In this document: in pieces, positions 54,599-64,000 of the stretch
Layout: every line of letters starts with the position of its first letter
Numbering within the stretch: the first letter of the stretch is position 1
DNA from: Flavobacterium aestivum
GTDB taxonomy: Bacteria > Bacteroidota > Bacteroidia > Flavobacteriales > Flavobacteriaceae
Assembly: GCF_026870175.2 (NCBI RefSeq)
Contig: NZ_CP113977.2
Location: 2,976,001 to 3,040,000 of the forward strand
DNA: 64,000 nucleotides
Direction: 5' to 3'
Made by a program: the position numbers and the translations under genes
Notes under the pieces: generated by a model
The model's database searches: none
The model's input: the letters and a program-made list of their open reading frames with translations, nothing else
What the model was told of the DNA's origin: nothing

Positions 54599-56036
54599 AA
54601 TGCCCTCCAGATATTTTTTGGTCAAAATTGATTCCATGTGCTTTTAGAATTGCACTTACTTTCCAAGCATAAAATGCTAAATAAGCAAAGCAAATGATAC
54701 CCACGATATAGCTATTTTGTATTCCGATGATCTCTGCAATTTTACCTTGAAAAACACTAACAAAACCACCACCCATAATCATCATAATCAGGAAGCTACT
54801 TCCTTGGCTAGTGTGTTTTCCTAATCCGCTTACTGCCAAAGTAAAGATACAAGGCCATAAGGTACTACAAAATAAACCTACACTTGTAAAGGCATATACA
54901 CTCACCATTCCTTGAGTAAACATTCCGATACCTAAAGCTACTATTCCTAATAAAGAAAATATAAGTAACATTCTGGCTGGATTTCCTTTACTGGCCATAT
55001 CAGCAGCAATTAATACCAGAATTACTAATCCGTAGATATAAAAAGGAGTTAAATCATGTTTTGCTATTGCATTAACAGCTAAGAAAACACCAAATGCTAA
55101 ATATGGAGCAATGAAACGTAGAATTTTTTGTAAACTCATATTTTCTGTAAAAGCTTCAATAGCCCCAGTCCAACGGCCAATCATTAAACTTGCCCAATAT
55201 AACGATATGTATGGAGCTACATCTTTAGTCAAAAATCCTAATTTACTTTCCATATAGGCAGGCAAATTACTTGCTGTAGATACTTCGACACCAACATATA
55301 AAAATATAGCAATCATTCCCATTACTAATTGTGGGTATTGCAAGGCTGATGTTTTTACTGTTATTTTATCATGAGAATCATCTTCTTCAATTAGTTCTGG
55401 TCGTTCTGGTAATGATGAAAATTTTAATAAAATCGCCACTACTAAAAAAGCAAATCCTAGCACTAGGTATGGAATTTTAACGCTTTCTATATTTGCATCC
55501 GGATTAGCATTTGCACTTGATCCGAAAATAGCAAAACTTACAATTAGCGGACCAATTGTAGTTCCTAAATTATTGATACCTCCTGCTAATGTTAGACGTT
55601 GTGAACCGGTTTTGATTGGTCCTAAAGCAATTGCCAATGGGTTTGCCACGGTTTGTTGCAATGAAAATCCTAAACCAACTATAAAAAGACCTGCTAGCAT
55701 TAATTGAAAAGATCCTGTATTGGCTGCCGGATAAAACAAAAGTGTACCTAATGCAGAAATAAGCAAACCTAGTGATAATCCATTTTTGTATCCAATTTTG
55801 TTCACTAAATCCTCTTTTATTAAAACAGAAACTCCCATATAAATAAGAGAACCAACTGTGTATGCAATATAGAATGCAAAAGCTACTAATTGACTTTCGC
55901 CTTGTGTTAAATCAAATGCTTTTTTGAAAACTGGTATTAGAATGTCATTACTTGCAGCTACAAATCCCCAAAAAAAGAATACTATAACTAGAGGAATAAA
56001 TTGACCCCATTTGGTCTGTGAATTTTCTGAACTCAT
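54597..56036 (-). CDS. FHS-family sugar permease (MFS)
   Basis: A 12-14 helix major facilitator transporter of the fucose/galactose/glucose:H+ symporter group (479 aa). Family marks are FFFWGFVAASNDILIP (about 19-34) with the helix-1 Asn-Asp pair, GLGFSLQQTVANPLAIALGP (about 120-140) and RLTLAGGINNLGTTIGP. A hydrophilic loop (about 210-225) lies between the halves. The substrate is a hexose or deoxyhexose and cannot be narrowed. A second FHS permease lies upstream on the same strand, separated by a terminator, so the two are independent transcripts. Confidence 0.9.
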   Translation of the reverse strand: MSSENSQTKWGQFIPLVIVFFFWGFVAASNDILIPVFKKAFDLTQGESQLVAFAFYIAYTVGSLIYMGVSVLIKEDLVNKIGYKNGLSLGLLISALGTLLFYPAANTGSFQLMLAGLFIVGLGFSLQQTVANPLAIALGPIKTGSQRLTLAGGINNLGTTIGPLIVSFAIFGSSANANPDANIESVKIPYLVLGFAFLVVAILLKFSSLPERPELIEEDDSHDKITVKTSALQYPQLVMGMIAIFLYVGVEVSTASNLPAYMESKLGFLTKDVAPYISLYWASLMIGRWTGAIEAFTENMSLQKILRFIAPYLAFGVFLAVNAIAKHDLTPFYIYGLVILVLIAADMASKGNPARMLLIFSLLGIVALGIGMFTQGMVSVYAFTSVGLFCSTLWPCIFTLAVSGLGKHTSQGSSFLIMMIMGGGFVSVFQGKIAEIIGIQNSYIVGIICFAYLAFYAWKVSAILKAHGINFDQKISGGH

Positions 56037-56222
56037 GATTTAAAATTTAATTTTTTTAGTTAATAATTTGTTGTTTTTTTGCTGCAAGGCTGTAAATATA
56101 TTTGTTAGGAATTTCTAAAAAAAATTATCTGTTATAATTTTTTTGACTTTTATATGAACGACATTATTTCTTCAACCAAGGGAGTTTTTGTCAAAGAAAA
56201 TTATAAAATTGGACTCAAAAAA

Positions 56223-56256
56223 AAAGCTTATTTCGGATGCTAGCGAAATAAGCTTT
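56223..56256 (-). terminator. Terminator of the second permease gene
   Basis: AAAGCTTATTTCG and CGAAATAAGCTTT with an 8-nt loop. On the minus strand a run of T follows (TTTTTTTTGAG). Confidence 0.88.
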
Positions 56257-56288
56257 AGTTTTATTTTTGGGTTAAGTTTTTTCTTTTT

Positions 56289-57632
56289 TTAGAATTCACT
56301 TATTTTTTCAAGTTGCACAGCTGACTTTTCTGCAATAGTTTTTTTTAGGGTTTTACCAACTTTATGCCCAGATATTGCAAAATATAAAATGTACAAATAG
56401 CAAGGAAGTATAGAAACATAAAACGCAATATGAAAAGGAATACCTAATCCGCCATGTGATGGTAGGTCACTTAAAAAACCATATATTAACGGCCAAATTG
56501 CGCCACCTGCAATACCCATAATCATAATAGCCGAACCAGTTTTAGTAAATTTTCCTAAATGGCTAATTCCAAGTGGGAAGATTGCCGGCCACATCAAAGA
56601 GTTTGATAATCCCAGTAAGGCAATAAATACAACCGAAAGCTGAGAACTTGCGGTTAAAAAAGCCAATGTGCAAAATACAATTCCTAAAATGGCACAAATG
56701 CGTAATGCTTTTTGTTGTGATATATATTTTGGGATTGTGAAAATCCCCGTTATATAACCTATTAACATACTGAATAAAGTCAAAGAAGTTAGGTATTTGG
56801 CAGAATCGGGGGCAATTCCCAAGGCTTTTCCGTAAACTCCAATTATATCTCCAGCCATAACTTCAGCAGCTACATAAACAAAGATGCAAATTGCTCCAAG
56901 AAATAAATGAGGAAATTGAAAAATAGATTTATGCTTTATAACTTCTCCTTTGGTTTCATCTATTATATCTTCTTCAACTTCAATTTCTGGCAAGTAGGTG
57001 TATTTTACCAGTATGGCAAATGCGCAGAAAACTATGGCGAGAACGATATATGGAGTATTTACTCTAGACAAAACTTCTGCTAATATATTTTCTTTTTCAA
57101 TTCCTGTAGCATCTGCAATCTTTTTCTCGATCTCGGCTGCATTTTTTAAGAAAATAGTACCCATAATCACTGGTACAATCATACCTGCAAATTTGTTGCA
57201 GATGCCCGCAATACTAATGCGTTTTGCTGCGCTTTCTATTGGCCCAATGATTGTTAAGTAAGGATTAGCAGCTGTTTGTAATAAAGCTAAGGCGGCACCT
57301 TGAATAAAAATACCGGCTAAGAATAGGGGAAATGAACGTGCTTGTGCCGCTGGAATGAAAATCAATGAACCCAGTCCTAAGATTAGTAAGCCAAAAATAA
57401 TTCCATTTTTGAACCCTATTTTTTTTAAAATCCATGATGAAGGCAATGCCAAAAAGAAATAGGCGATATAAGAAGCGAAGGTTACAAAAAACGCTTGAGT
57501 GTTTGATAAACCAAATGATAACTTAAAAAAGGGTATCAGTGTTCCGTTAGCCCAAGTTACAAATCCGAAGATAAAAAATAAGGATGCAATGATAATGAGC
57601 GGGGTTCTTGCAGTATGGTTGGTTTGATTCAT
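56289..57632 (-). CDS. FHS-family sugar permease (MFS), NagP/FucP-like
   Basis: A second FHS symporter (447 aa, 12 helices expected). The start has FIFGFVTWANGTLIPFFKLSF (about 18-38), and helix 4-5 has GAALALLQTAANPYLTIIGP (about 112-131) and RISIAGICNKFAGMIVP. The WANGTL motif and the ANPYL block resemble L-fucose and N-acetylglucosamine permeases. A GlcNAc role would fit the glycan enzymes 20 kb upstream, but this is inference. A 14-bp palindrome lies about 230 bp before its start. Confidence 0.9.
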   Translation of the reverse strand: MNQTNHTARTPLIIIASLFFIFGFVTWANGTLIPFFKLSFGLSNTQAFFVTFASYIAYFFLALPSSWILKKIGFKNGIIFGLLILGLGSLIFIPAAQARSFPLFLAGIFIQGAALALLQTAANPYLTIIGPIESAAKRISIAGICNKFAGMIVPVIMGTIFLKNAAEIEKKIADATGIEKENILAEVLSRVNTPYIVLAIVFCAFAILVKYTYLPEIEVEEDIIDETKGEVIKHKSIFQFPHLFLGAICIFVYVAAEVMAGDIIGVYGKALGIAPDSAKYLTSLTLFSMLIGYITGIFTIPKYISQQKALRICAILGIVFCTLAFLTASSQLSVVFIALLGLSNSLMWPAIFPLGISHLGKFTKTGSAIMIMGIAGGAIWPLIYGFLSDLPSHGGLGIPFHIAFYVSILPCYLYILYFAISGHKVGKTLKKTIAEKSAVQLEKISEF

Positions 57633-58272
57633 TTTGGTTTTTTTATTGGTTAATGGTTCGGGTTAGTAATATGCAATTGGTTATAGTGTTAGATGAAACT
57701 CAATATTAACTTATTGGATATGTGTTATTTGTCTTTTTGTTGTTTCTGTTTTATTTATGAAAAACAACTGTTATGTCTTTTCAATAATTGCTTTTTAAAA
57801 GTTATCTAATCACGAAACTATGGATTAAAATATTGTTAAGCAAGAAAAACCAATAAAAATGTGTTCGAACACACTTAATGTGTGAAAAATGATATTTTAT
57901 TCTTATAAAAACTAAAATATTTTAATACTGTAAAAAGCTTAAAATTATAGTCGGTTTATAATAATCAGTTTTACTATTTAGAGGATAGAATGAAAAGATT
58001 GCTAGAATAGCATCTTAATAAAATTGGAAGTTTTGGCAAGAATGAACCTTTTTTGATTTTAACTGCATTTTCATTGAAAATTTCCTTGCTCAGATTTTAA
58101 TATTCAGTCATAATCACGGTTCAAAATTAAATATTAAATTCTCAAAAGGGTTTTTCTGTAAAATTCAACTAAATTACTGTTGTAATTAATTGGTTTTTAA
58201 TGATTTGCGTTTTATTTTTTAATAGTTTTGATGTTGCAATAAAAAAACAAGGAAATTTATAATTGAATTTTT
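57633..58272. other. 640-bp gap with no gene; holds a 14-bp palindrome
   Basis: AT-rich, with no reading frame of coding character on either strand. The only clear structure is TGTGTTCGAACACA at 57860-57873, followed by TGTGTG at 57880-57885. It lies upstream of the NagP-like gene and downstream of the LytTR regulator gene. Confidence 0.65.
57860..57873. promoter_or_regulatory. Perfect palindrome TGTGTTCGAACACA
   Basis: A 14-bp palindrome with a central CG, shaped like a dimeric regulator site, 228 bp before the permease start codon. No regulator is assigned. Confidence 0.5.
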
Positions 58273-58974
58273 TTATTCGAGTATTCTAATTTTTACATCC
58301 TTACTATAATTTCTTCCAATAGGAATAGTGTAGGAGTGTATATGAATTCGATTGCCTTCTATTGATTTTACTTTATCTAATGCAATCGTGTAAGATTTGT
58401 GAATTCTCATAAATCTATCAGCTGGCATTTCTTCTGTCAATGATGTCAAAGACTTGTGTGTAATATAAGTTTTATCAGTAGTTACCACTTTGATGTATTC
58501 TTTCATTCCTTCTATAAAAAGAATTTCATCAATATTTATTTTAACCATTTTTTTATCTACTTTGATAAAAATATGAGGTTCAATACGATGATTATCAATC
58601 TTAATATTATTTTTTAGATTAAAATCGGCTTCAATTTTATGAATAGATTTAATGAATCGTGGCAAAGGAATTGGTTTTACCAAATAGTCAAGAACCTCCA
58701 GATCATAACTTTCTGCAGCAAATTCCCTAAAAGCGGTAGTAATAATTATTCGAGCCTTTTTTTCGAGAAGACTAATTAACTCAAATCCAGTCATCATTGG
58801 CATATTGATGTCTAGAAAAACAACATCAGTACTATTGGTATTTATAAATTCGAGTCCTTCCAATGGATTGTTAAATGTACCTATTACTTCAAAATCTGAA
58901 AAATTTTCAAAATAATTGAGCAATACTTTTATAGCCAATGGTTCGTCGTCAATAAGCACACATTTAATCTTCAT
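58273..58974 (-). CDS. LytTR-family response regulator
   Basis: A two-component output protein (233 aa). The receiver domain (about 1-120) has the acidic pair DDEP, the phosphorylated Asp in VFLDINMPM (about 54) and Lys in YLVKPIP (about 105). The LytTR DNA-binding domain (about 135-233) has HIFIKVDKKMVKINIDEILFIEG and FMRIHKSYTIAL. The start overlaps the end of the kinase gene by 11 nt, so the two are translated together. The divergent SusC gene is the nearest likely target. Confidence 0.95.
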   Translation of the reverse strand: MKIKCVLIDDEPLAIKVLLNYFENFSDFEVIGTFNNPLEGLEFINTNSTDVVFLDINMPMMTGFELISLLEKKARIIITTAFREFAAESYDLEVLDYLVKPIPLPRFIKSIHKIEADFNLKNNIKIDNHRIEPHIFIKVDKKMVKINIDEILFIEGMKEYIKVVTTDKTYITHKSLTSLTEEMPADRFMRIHKSYTIALDKVKSIEGNRIHIHSYTIPIGRNYSKDVKIRILE

Positions 58975-60004
58975 TGTATAATGGTATTTGTAAAGTAATG
59001 ATGTAAAAATTAAATTTTACGCTTTGAATTAGATTAAAATTATTTTTAAAAATTAGTTTTAATCTTTTTTTGGTATTAGTTAAACCTATTCCTTTTTTAC
59101 TCTTTTTTATTTGTGAAAATACAAAATTATTTAATATTTCAAATTCAAGCATACCGTTTCGTATCCTAATGTTTATTTTAATTTTGAGCCTTTCATTATT
59201 TACACCACCATGTTTAAACGCATTTTCTATTAGAGAAATGAATAATAAAGGAGGAACTTTGACCGTATCTATGTCAGACTCAAGATTTATTCTTACCTCA
59301 ACATTTTCAAAGCGGAGTTTTTCAATTTCAATATAATTTTGAATATAGTCTATTTCCTTTATCAATGGTACAAACTTAGATCCTTCTATATCGTATAATA
59401 CATATTCCATCAAATTGGATAGTTTTATAATTACATCAGGAACTTTGTCTGATGATTCTAGTGACAAGGCATATAAATTATTTAAGGTATTGAAAAAGAA
59501 ATGAGGCTGAATCTGGTTTTTCAAATATTTTAATTTGATTTTATTCTGATTTTCCATTATAGCCCTGTTTCTTTCTCTTTCTTTTAGCCAGGTTAGCATA
59601 AGATAGATAGAAGTGGCAATTGCTAAAACGTATATTTCCCCAATACAAACTGCTACAATGTGGTTTATATCAAAAGGATGATAATCTCTATTGGCTTCCG
59701 GCCAAATATTTTTTGATATAATAAAATAGGTTAAACCTGTTTTTAAAACATAGACAACTAATAAGCTAAAAAACAGTGATGTAGTGTATTTTAAATATTT
59801 ACTTTCAAGTATGTATTTTGGTCCAAGTACATATATATTAAAGTATACTAAAGGAATGTGCAAACTGAATTCGATCAAGTTTGATTTAAAGGAATACCCA
59901 TAATCATTAAAATAGGCACCCCAACGCAAAAAGTTAAGTAAAAAATAGACTCCCCAAAACCATAAATGATATTGAATTTTAATATCAAGATTTAATTTTT
60001 TCAT
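58964..60004 (-). CDS. LytS-like sensor histidine kinase
   Basis: A membrane kinase of the His_kinase (LytS/YehU) family (346 aa). Four membrane helices fill about 10-145. A short coiled coil leads to the phospho-acceptor QIQPHFFFNTLNNLYALS (His about 169). A degenerate ATPase domain follows, with the N box LFISLIENAFKHG and KGIGLTNTKKRL. It has no periplasmic sensor domain of size. The response regulator follows with an 11-nt overlap. The susC gene is divergent, 281 bp away. Confidence 0.94.
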   Translation of the reverse strand: MKKLNLDIKIQYHLWFWGVYFLLNFLRWGAYFNDYGYSFKSNLIEFSLHIPLVYFNIYVLGPKYILESKYLKYTTSLFFSLLVVYVLKTGLTYFIISKNIWPEANRDYHPFDINHIVAVCIGEIYVLAIATSIYLMLTWLKERERNRAIMENQNKIKLKYLKNQIQPHFFFNTLNNLYALSLESSDKVPDVIIKLSNLMEYVLYDIEGSKFVPLIKEIDYIQNYIEIEKLRFENVEVRINLESDIDTVKVPPLLFISLIENAFKHGGVNNERLKIKINIRIRNGMLEFEILNNFVFSQIKKSKKGIGLTNTKKRLKLIFKNNFNLIQSVKFNFYIITLQIPLYNED

Positions 60005-60285
60005 TTTTGGACTTTTAAGCGATACAATGGAATTAGAAATCTATAATCAATTAAGCACTCGAATTATTTTACTGCAACATTAAACAATTTGTGCTTATTA
60101 ATGGAATTATATCGCTTAAAAAGTTAAAAAAATCCTAAAACTTATCCAGAAAACGTTTTCGGAAAACGCTTTGTAGTTCAAATTCTGTCGTTTGTTTAAA
60201 AAACATTGTTGTTGGTATAATTTTTTTTTTTAGAAAACACCTTCCGTCTAAATTTACAGTATAACTAACAAAAAACAATTTAAAA
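60005..60285. promoter_or_regulatory. Divergent regulatory region between lytS-like and susC genes
   Basis: It holds a 16-bp inverted repeat with one mismatch, TTTTAAGCGATACAAT (60013-60028) and ATTATATCGCTTAAAA (60107-60122). It also holds a tandem operator-like pair, GAAAACGTTTTC (60149-60160, perfect palindrome) and GAAAACGCTTTG (60162-60173). A long T-run lies near 60221-60231. No gene is seen. Confidence 0.65.
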
Positions 60286-63200
60286 ATGAAAAAAATTTTT
60301 CTAATCGTAATGGTTGTTATTACCGCGCAAGTCTCTCTTGCTCAGGTAAAAACAATCAAGGGTTTTATCTCTGATGCAAAGGGCGCCCCACTACCTGCAG
60401 CAAATATTAATGTAAAAGGGACGAAGAATGGAGCATCTACAAGTTTTGACGGAACTTTTGCTATCGACGCAAAAGTTGGGGAAACTTTGGTGATTTCGTA
60501 CATGGGATATGAAACCAAAAGCGTTGTTGTAGGAGAATCTGGAACGGTTAATGTTCAATTAGCAGAAGCTGCTTCTACAACTTTGACAGAAGTTGTTGTG
60601 ACTTCATTGGGTATCAAAAAATCCAGAAAATCTTTGACTTATTCTGCACAAGAATTAAAAGGAGAGGAGCTAGTTAGAGCAAAAGACCCTAACCTTATGA
60701 ATACGATTGCCGGTAAAATTGCCGGGGTTGCAGTAACTAAAAGTGCTGGTGGTACTGGAGGTTCTACAAAAGTTACTATACGAGGAAACTCATCTACTAC
60801 AAATAACAACCCATTATATGTTGTTGATGGAGTTCCAATGCTGAATATATCTTCTATACAACCAAACGATTCATTTGGTTCTACTCAAGGTGGTAACCGT
60901 GATGGAGGAGATGTAATAGGATTATTAAATCCAGATGATTTTGAAGGGATGACAGTACTTAAGGGTGCTTCTGCAACTGCTTTGTATGGTAGTCAAGGTG
61001 CTAGAGGAGTTGTTTTATTAACTTCTAAAAAAGCTAAAGAAGGAGTTTCTACTTTCAGAGTTTCTTCTAATACAACAGTAGAAACGGCAGCTTATTTGCC
61101 TAAATTTCAAACCTCATACATCGCTAAACCAGGAGCTGATGAGTCATGGGGAGCTGCACAAAGTACACCAGATCACACAAGAGACTTTTTTGATACAGGA
61201 GTAACTCAAATATCTTCTTTTAGTTTCTCTACAGGTTCTTCAAATTCTGCTACTAATATATCGTATGCCAATACTTCTGCCAATGGAGTATTACCAACTA
61301 ATAAATTGAGCAAGAATAACTTTAGCATTAGACAAATGGGTAAATTTTTCGGAGATAAATTGACTGTTAATGCTAATGCAAATTATACTTCACAATATGT
61401 AACCAACAGACCAACTAGTGGTTTGTATTTTAACCCGCTTACAGGTCTTTACTTAATGCCAAGAGGTAATGATTTCGAATATTATAAAAATAATTTCGAA
61501 AAGTTTGATCCTGCCAGAAATATGATGGTTCAAAATTGGATGACTGACAGAGATATTGAACAAAACCCGTATTGGGGATTGAACCGTAATAAATCTAAAG
61601 ATGGCAATCAATATATGAATGGATCTGTTGGATTGAATTACAAAGTCAATAACTGGCTATCTGTTGGATCCAGATATAATTATGATAGAGTTACTTCAGA
61701 ATTTGATAAACAAATTTACGCTTCTACTCAAGGAACATTGTCTCACGCAAATGGTAGATATATCAATATTACTGACGTGAGTACTCAAAATTATGGTGAT
61801 TTAATTGCTACCATCAATACTAAAATTACTGATGATCTTACCTTTTTTGCAAACGTAGGTACCAGTTTTACAAAAACATCAATCAATGATGAAACCGTTT
61901 TAGATTCTGATCCATCAGGTTTAGGGATTACAAACTGGTTTACACTTCATAATTTTAATTCAAATACAGGTAATTATCAAAATTACGGATTCCGTAGAGA
62001 GCAACAATCCATTTTTGCAGCAGCAACTTTTGGTTACAAAAATATGTTGTATCTAGATGTTACAGGACGCAATGATTGGTCTTCTACATTGGCGAATACA
62101 GGTAATATGTCTTTCTTTTATCCATCAGTAGGTGTTACAGCACTTTTGAGTGAAATGATAAAAATGCCAGAATCAATTTCATTTGCCAAAGTTCGTGCTT
62201 CATATGCACAAGTAGGTAATGACGTTCCAGCGTTTTACACATCACCAACATCTGTATATGTAGCAACAAATCCACAGAACATCAATCCAACAGTTGGACC
62301 AAGACCTGGTACAAATTTGAAACCTGAAAGCCAAGATTCTTATGAGTTAGGTACAGAATGGAGATTTGCAAATAATAGATTCGGAATAGAATTAACGTAC
62401 TATAATAACAAAACCAAAGATCAATTGCTTACCATTCCTGCTCCGGCTACAAACCCAGAAGGATACCAAAATTATGCTTACAATGGTGGTGTGATTAAAA
62501 ATAATGGTTTTGAAGTATTATTGAATGCCAGAATTATTGATAATGATAAGTTTAAATGGGACGCAACGGTAAACTATTCAAAAAACAACAATGAGGTTTC
62601 AGGATTACCAGAAGAATTAGGAGGATCAGTTATTTTGACTCAACCGGGTGTAAACAGTTATAGATATTCATTAATTAATGGTCGTCCGTTTGGAGTTATT
62701 GAAGGGATAAACTTTAAGAAAGATACTCAGGGTAGAATTTTACTGAATGAAGATGGTTCATTCCAAAAAACGGAATTTGAAGAGGTAGGAAATGCGAATC
62801 CGGATTTTATGTTAGGATTTACTAACTCATTCAAATACGATAATTTCTTCTTGAACTTCACCATTGATGGACGTTTTGGAGGAGATGTAATGAGCTTGAC
62901 TGAAGCTGTAAATGATCAATTTGGTGTTTCAAGAACAACTGGAGATGCTAGAGCTGCTGGAGGTGTAGATGTTAATGCAGTTTATGCTCCGGGAACTACA
63001 AAAGCAGGACAGGCTTATGCAGGAAAATATGATGCTGAAAGTTACTATAGCCAAGTAGGAGGTAGAGCTGGTATAACAGGAGAGTATGTTTATGATGCTA
63101 CAAATGTGAGCTTAAGAGAATTGGCTATTGGATATACATTTGATATTAAAAACAGTAAAATTTTCAAAGCAGCTAATTTATCATTAGTAGGTAGAAATTT

Positions 63201-63333
63201 ATTCTTTTTCTATAAAGACGCACCATTTGACCCAAATATTTCTTTGAGTACAGGTAATGGTTTACAAGGGATTGATGTATATGCAGCGCCATCTACAAGA
63301 AGTATCGGTCTTAATTTAAATGTAACTTTCTAA
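60286..63333 (+). CDS. SusC/RagA TonB-dependent outer-membrane transporter (second locus)
   Basis: A 1015-aa SusC homologue. The signal peptide covers about 1-20 (ends SLAQ). The carboxypeptidase-like domain is at about 23-100 ([23 protein letters not shown]), the TonB box-like [10 protein letters not shown] at about 101-110, the plug has [16 protein letters not shown] and [10 protein letters not shown], and the barrel ends IGLNLNVTF. It pairs with the SusD-like gene 12 bp downstream. The substrate is unknown. Nearby sugar permeases and the LytS/LytTR pair suggest a second carbohydrate uptake unit. Confidence 0.95.
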   Translation: MKKIFLIVMVVITAQVSLAQVKTIKGFISDAKGAPLPAANINVKGTKNGASTSFDGTFAIDAKVGETLVISYMGYETKSVVVGESGTVNVQLAEAASTTLTEVVVTSLGIKKSRKSLTYSAQELKGEELVRAKDPNLMNTIAGKIAGVAVTKSAGGTGGSTKVTIRGNSSTTNNNPLYVVDGVPMLNISSIQPNDSFGSTQGGNRDGGDVIGLLNPDDFEGMTVLKGASATALYGSQGARGVVLLTSKKAKEGVSTFRVSSNTTVETAAYLPKFQTSYIAKPGADESWGAAQSTPDHTRDFFDTGVTQISSFSFSTGSSNSATNISYANTSANGVLPTNKLSKNNFSIRQMGKFFGDKLTVNANANYTSQYVTNRPTSGLYFNPLTGLYLMPRGNDFEYYKNNFEKFDPARNMMVQNWMTDRDIEQNPYWGLNRNKSKDGNQYMNGSVGLNYKVNNWLSVGSRYNYDRVTSEFDKQIYASTQGTLSHANGRYINITDVSTQNYGDLIATINTKITDDLTFFANVGTSFTKTSINDETVLDSDPSGLGITNWFTLHNFNSNTGNYQNYGFRREQQSIFAAATFGYKNMLYLDVTGRNDWSSTLANTGNMSFFYPSVGVTALLSEMIKMPESISFAKVRASYAQVGNDVPAFYTSPTSVYVATNPQNINPTVGPRPGTNLKPESQDSYELGTEWRFANNRFGIELTYYNNKTKDQLLTIPAPATNPEGYQNYAYNGGVIKNNGFEVLLNARIIDNDKFKWDATVNYSKNNNEVSGLPEELGGSVILTQPGVNSYRYSLINGRPFGVIEGINFKKDTQGRILLNEDGSFQKTEFEEVGNANPDFMLGFTNSFKYDNFFLNFTIDGRFGGDVMSLTEAVNDQFGVSRTTGDARAAGGVDVNAVYAPGTTKAGQAYAGKYDAESYYSQVGGRAGITGEYVYDATNVSLRELAIGYTFDIKNSKIFKAANLSLVGRNLFFFYKDAPFDPNISLSTGNGLQGIDVYAAPSTRSIGLNLNVTF

Positions 63334-63345
63334 TATTATATCATC

Positions 63346-64000
63346 ATGATACTAAATAAAATAAAAACAACTGCTATATGTGCTTCTTTGTTAGCAGCAG
63401 TAAGTTGTACAAGCGATTTCAACGAAACGAATACGAACCCGACTGGGATTACTGCGAAGGATCTTGAGCAAGATTTTAACCATGTAAGAGTTCCTTTTAC
63501 CACCGTGTTTACGGGGATTTTCAATACAACACACTGGAAATACCAATTGCAACAAAACCTAAATGCTGATATATGGTCTGGTTATATGGCTACTCCAACA
63601 CCTTTTAAAGGAGCTGCAGGAGATAACTCAAATTATAACTATGTTGATGGGTGGAATGGTTTTATCTGGAGTTTGCCTTACACAGACGTAATGGCAAATA
63701 CGCTTAAAATCGAGCAAAGAACCAAAGGGAAATACGATCAGTTTTATGCTATTTCATTGATTTTGAAAGTAGAAGGAATGCATAGGGTTACAGATGTATT
63801 TGGACCAATTGTATATTCTCAATTCGGGACTACAAATGCTACAATCCCTTATGATTCACAAGAAGAAGTATATACTAAAATGTTTTCTGAACTTGATTTT
63901 GCAGTAGCTGAATTAACTAAAAGAGTAAACGCAGGAGAGGCTTCAACTTTTGTGAGTACAGATATGAGTGCTTATGGAGGTGATTACAAAAAATGGGTGA
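63346..64000 (+). CDS. SusD/RagB-like lipoprotein (3' end beyond the window)
   Basis: Open from ATG 63346 to the right edge (218 codons visible). The lipoprotein signal ends in LAAVSCTSDFNETNTNPTG (Cys about 18), matching SusD-like_2 proteins and similar to the first SusD. Visible blocks include WNGFIWSLPYTDVMAN and a TPR-like LILKVEGMHRVTDVFGPIVYS. It lies 12 bp after susC. The C-terminal half is missing, so no more can be said about the ligand. Confidence 0.9.
   Translation, partial: MILNKIKTTAICASLLAAVSCTSDFNETNTNPTGITAKDLEQDFNHVRVPFTTVFTGIFNTTHWKYQLQQNLNADIWSGYMATPTPFKGAAGDNSNYNYVDGWNGFIWSLPYTDVMANTLKIEQRTKGKYDQFYAISLILKVEGMHRVTDVFGPIVYSQFGTTNATIPYDSQEEVYTKMFSELDFAVAELTKRVNAGEASTFVSTDMSAYGGDYKKWV

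Noticed and set aside
1..64000. Mobile elements, prophage, defence systems, tRNA or rRNA genes
   Set aside because: No transposase, integrase, phage structural gene, restriction or toxin-antitoxin family, and no tRNA cloverleaf or rRNA segment was recognised on either strand.

Overview
The window is chromosomal DNA from a low-GC member of the Bacteroidota, almost certainly Flavobacteriaceae and most like Flavobacterium. The evidence is SusC/SusD outer-membrane pairs, GH92/GH97/GH125 enzymes, bacillithiol synthesis (BshA), a Bacteroidota-type LptD, a small SRP RNA, and many promoters fitting the Bacteroidota consensus (TTG about 19 nt upstream of TAnnTTTG) with little sign of Shine-Dalgarno leaders. 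No phage, insertion sequence, CRISPR array, tRNA or rRNA was seen. The window opens inside an LptD-like gene and ends inside a susD-like gene.

Layout. 1-8.9 kb: envelope and housekeeping genes (lptD-like, N-acetylmuramoyl-alanine amidase, MCE/MlaD protein, two linked Fe-S/CCG redox proteins, two PAP2 phosphatases). 9.0-17.2 kb: a heavy-metal efflux island with a small Cys-rich protein, a CzcA/CusA RND pump, a TolC-like channel, a CzcB/CusB adaptor lipoprotein and a Zn/Cd-type P1B ATPase. bshA and a small beta-barrel protein follow. 19.2-40.7 kb: a large glycan-utilisation locus with GH97, a LacI-type regulator, SusC, SusD, a GH2 beta-mannosidase-like protein, two GH92, GH125, GH18, a ROK kinase, glycosylasparaginase and CutC. 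The enzyme set matches stepwise breakdown of high-mannose N-glycans down to GlcNAc-Asn. Four near-identical copies of CTAAATCGATTTAG sit at the GH97, lacI and susC promoters and define a probable LacI regulon.

40.9-54.4 kb: mixed core genes (aroC, dicarboxylate symporter, TPR hybrid histidine kinase, Hsp20, RhlE-like helicase, hutG, a membrane coiled-coil protein, hutI, glutaminyl cyclase, SRP RNA, an SDR enzyme, a TalC-type transaldolase). 54.6-64 kb: a second carbohydrate region with two FHS-family sugar permeases, a LytS/LytTR two-component pair and a divergent SusC/SusD pair.

The points most worth a second look are: (1) the N-glycan locus and its LacI operators; (2) a GH2 enzyme that appears to have lost both internal Ig-like domains in frame while keeping its catalytic residues; (3) a GH92 paralogue lacking the usual catalytic-acid motif; and (4) simple 'word-like' repeats at gene borders that in several places run into coding sequence, supplying a signal peptide, C-terminal residues or stop codons.
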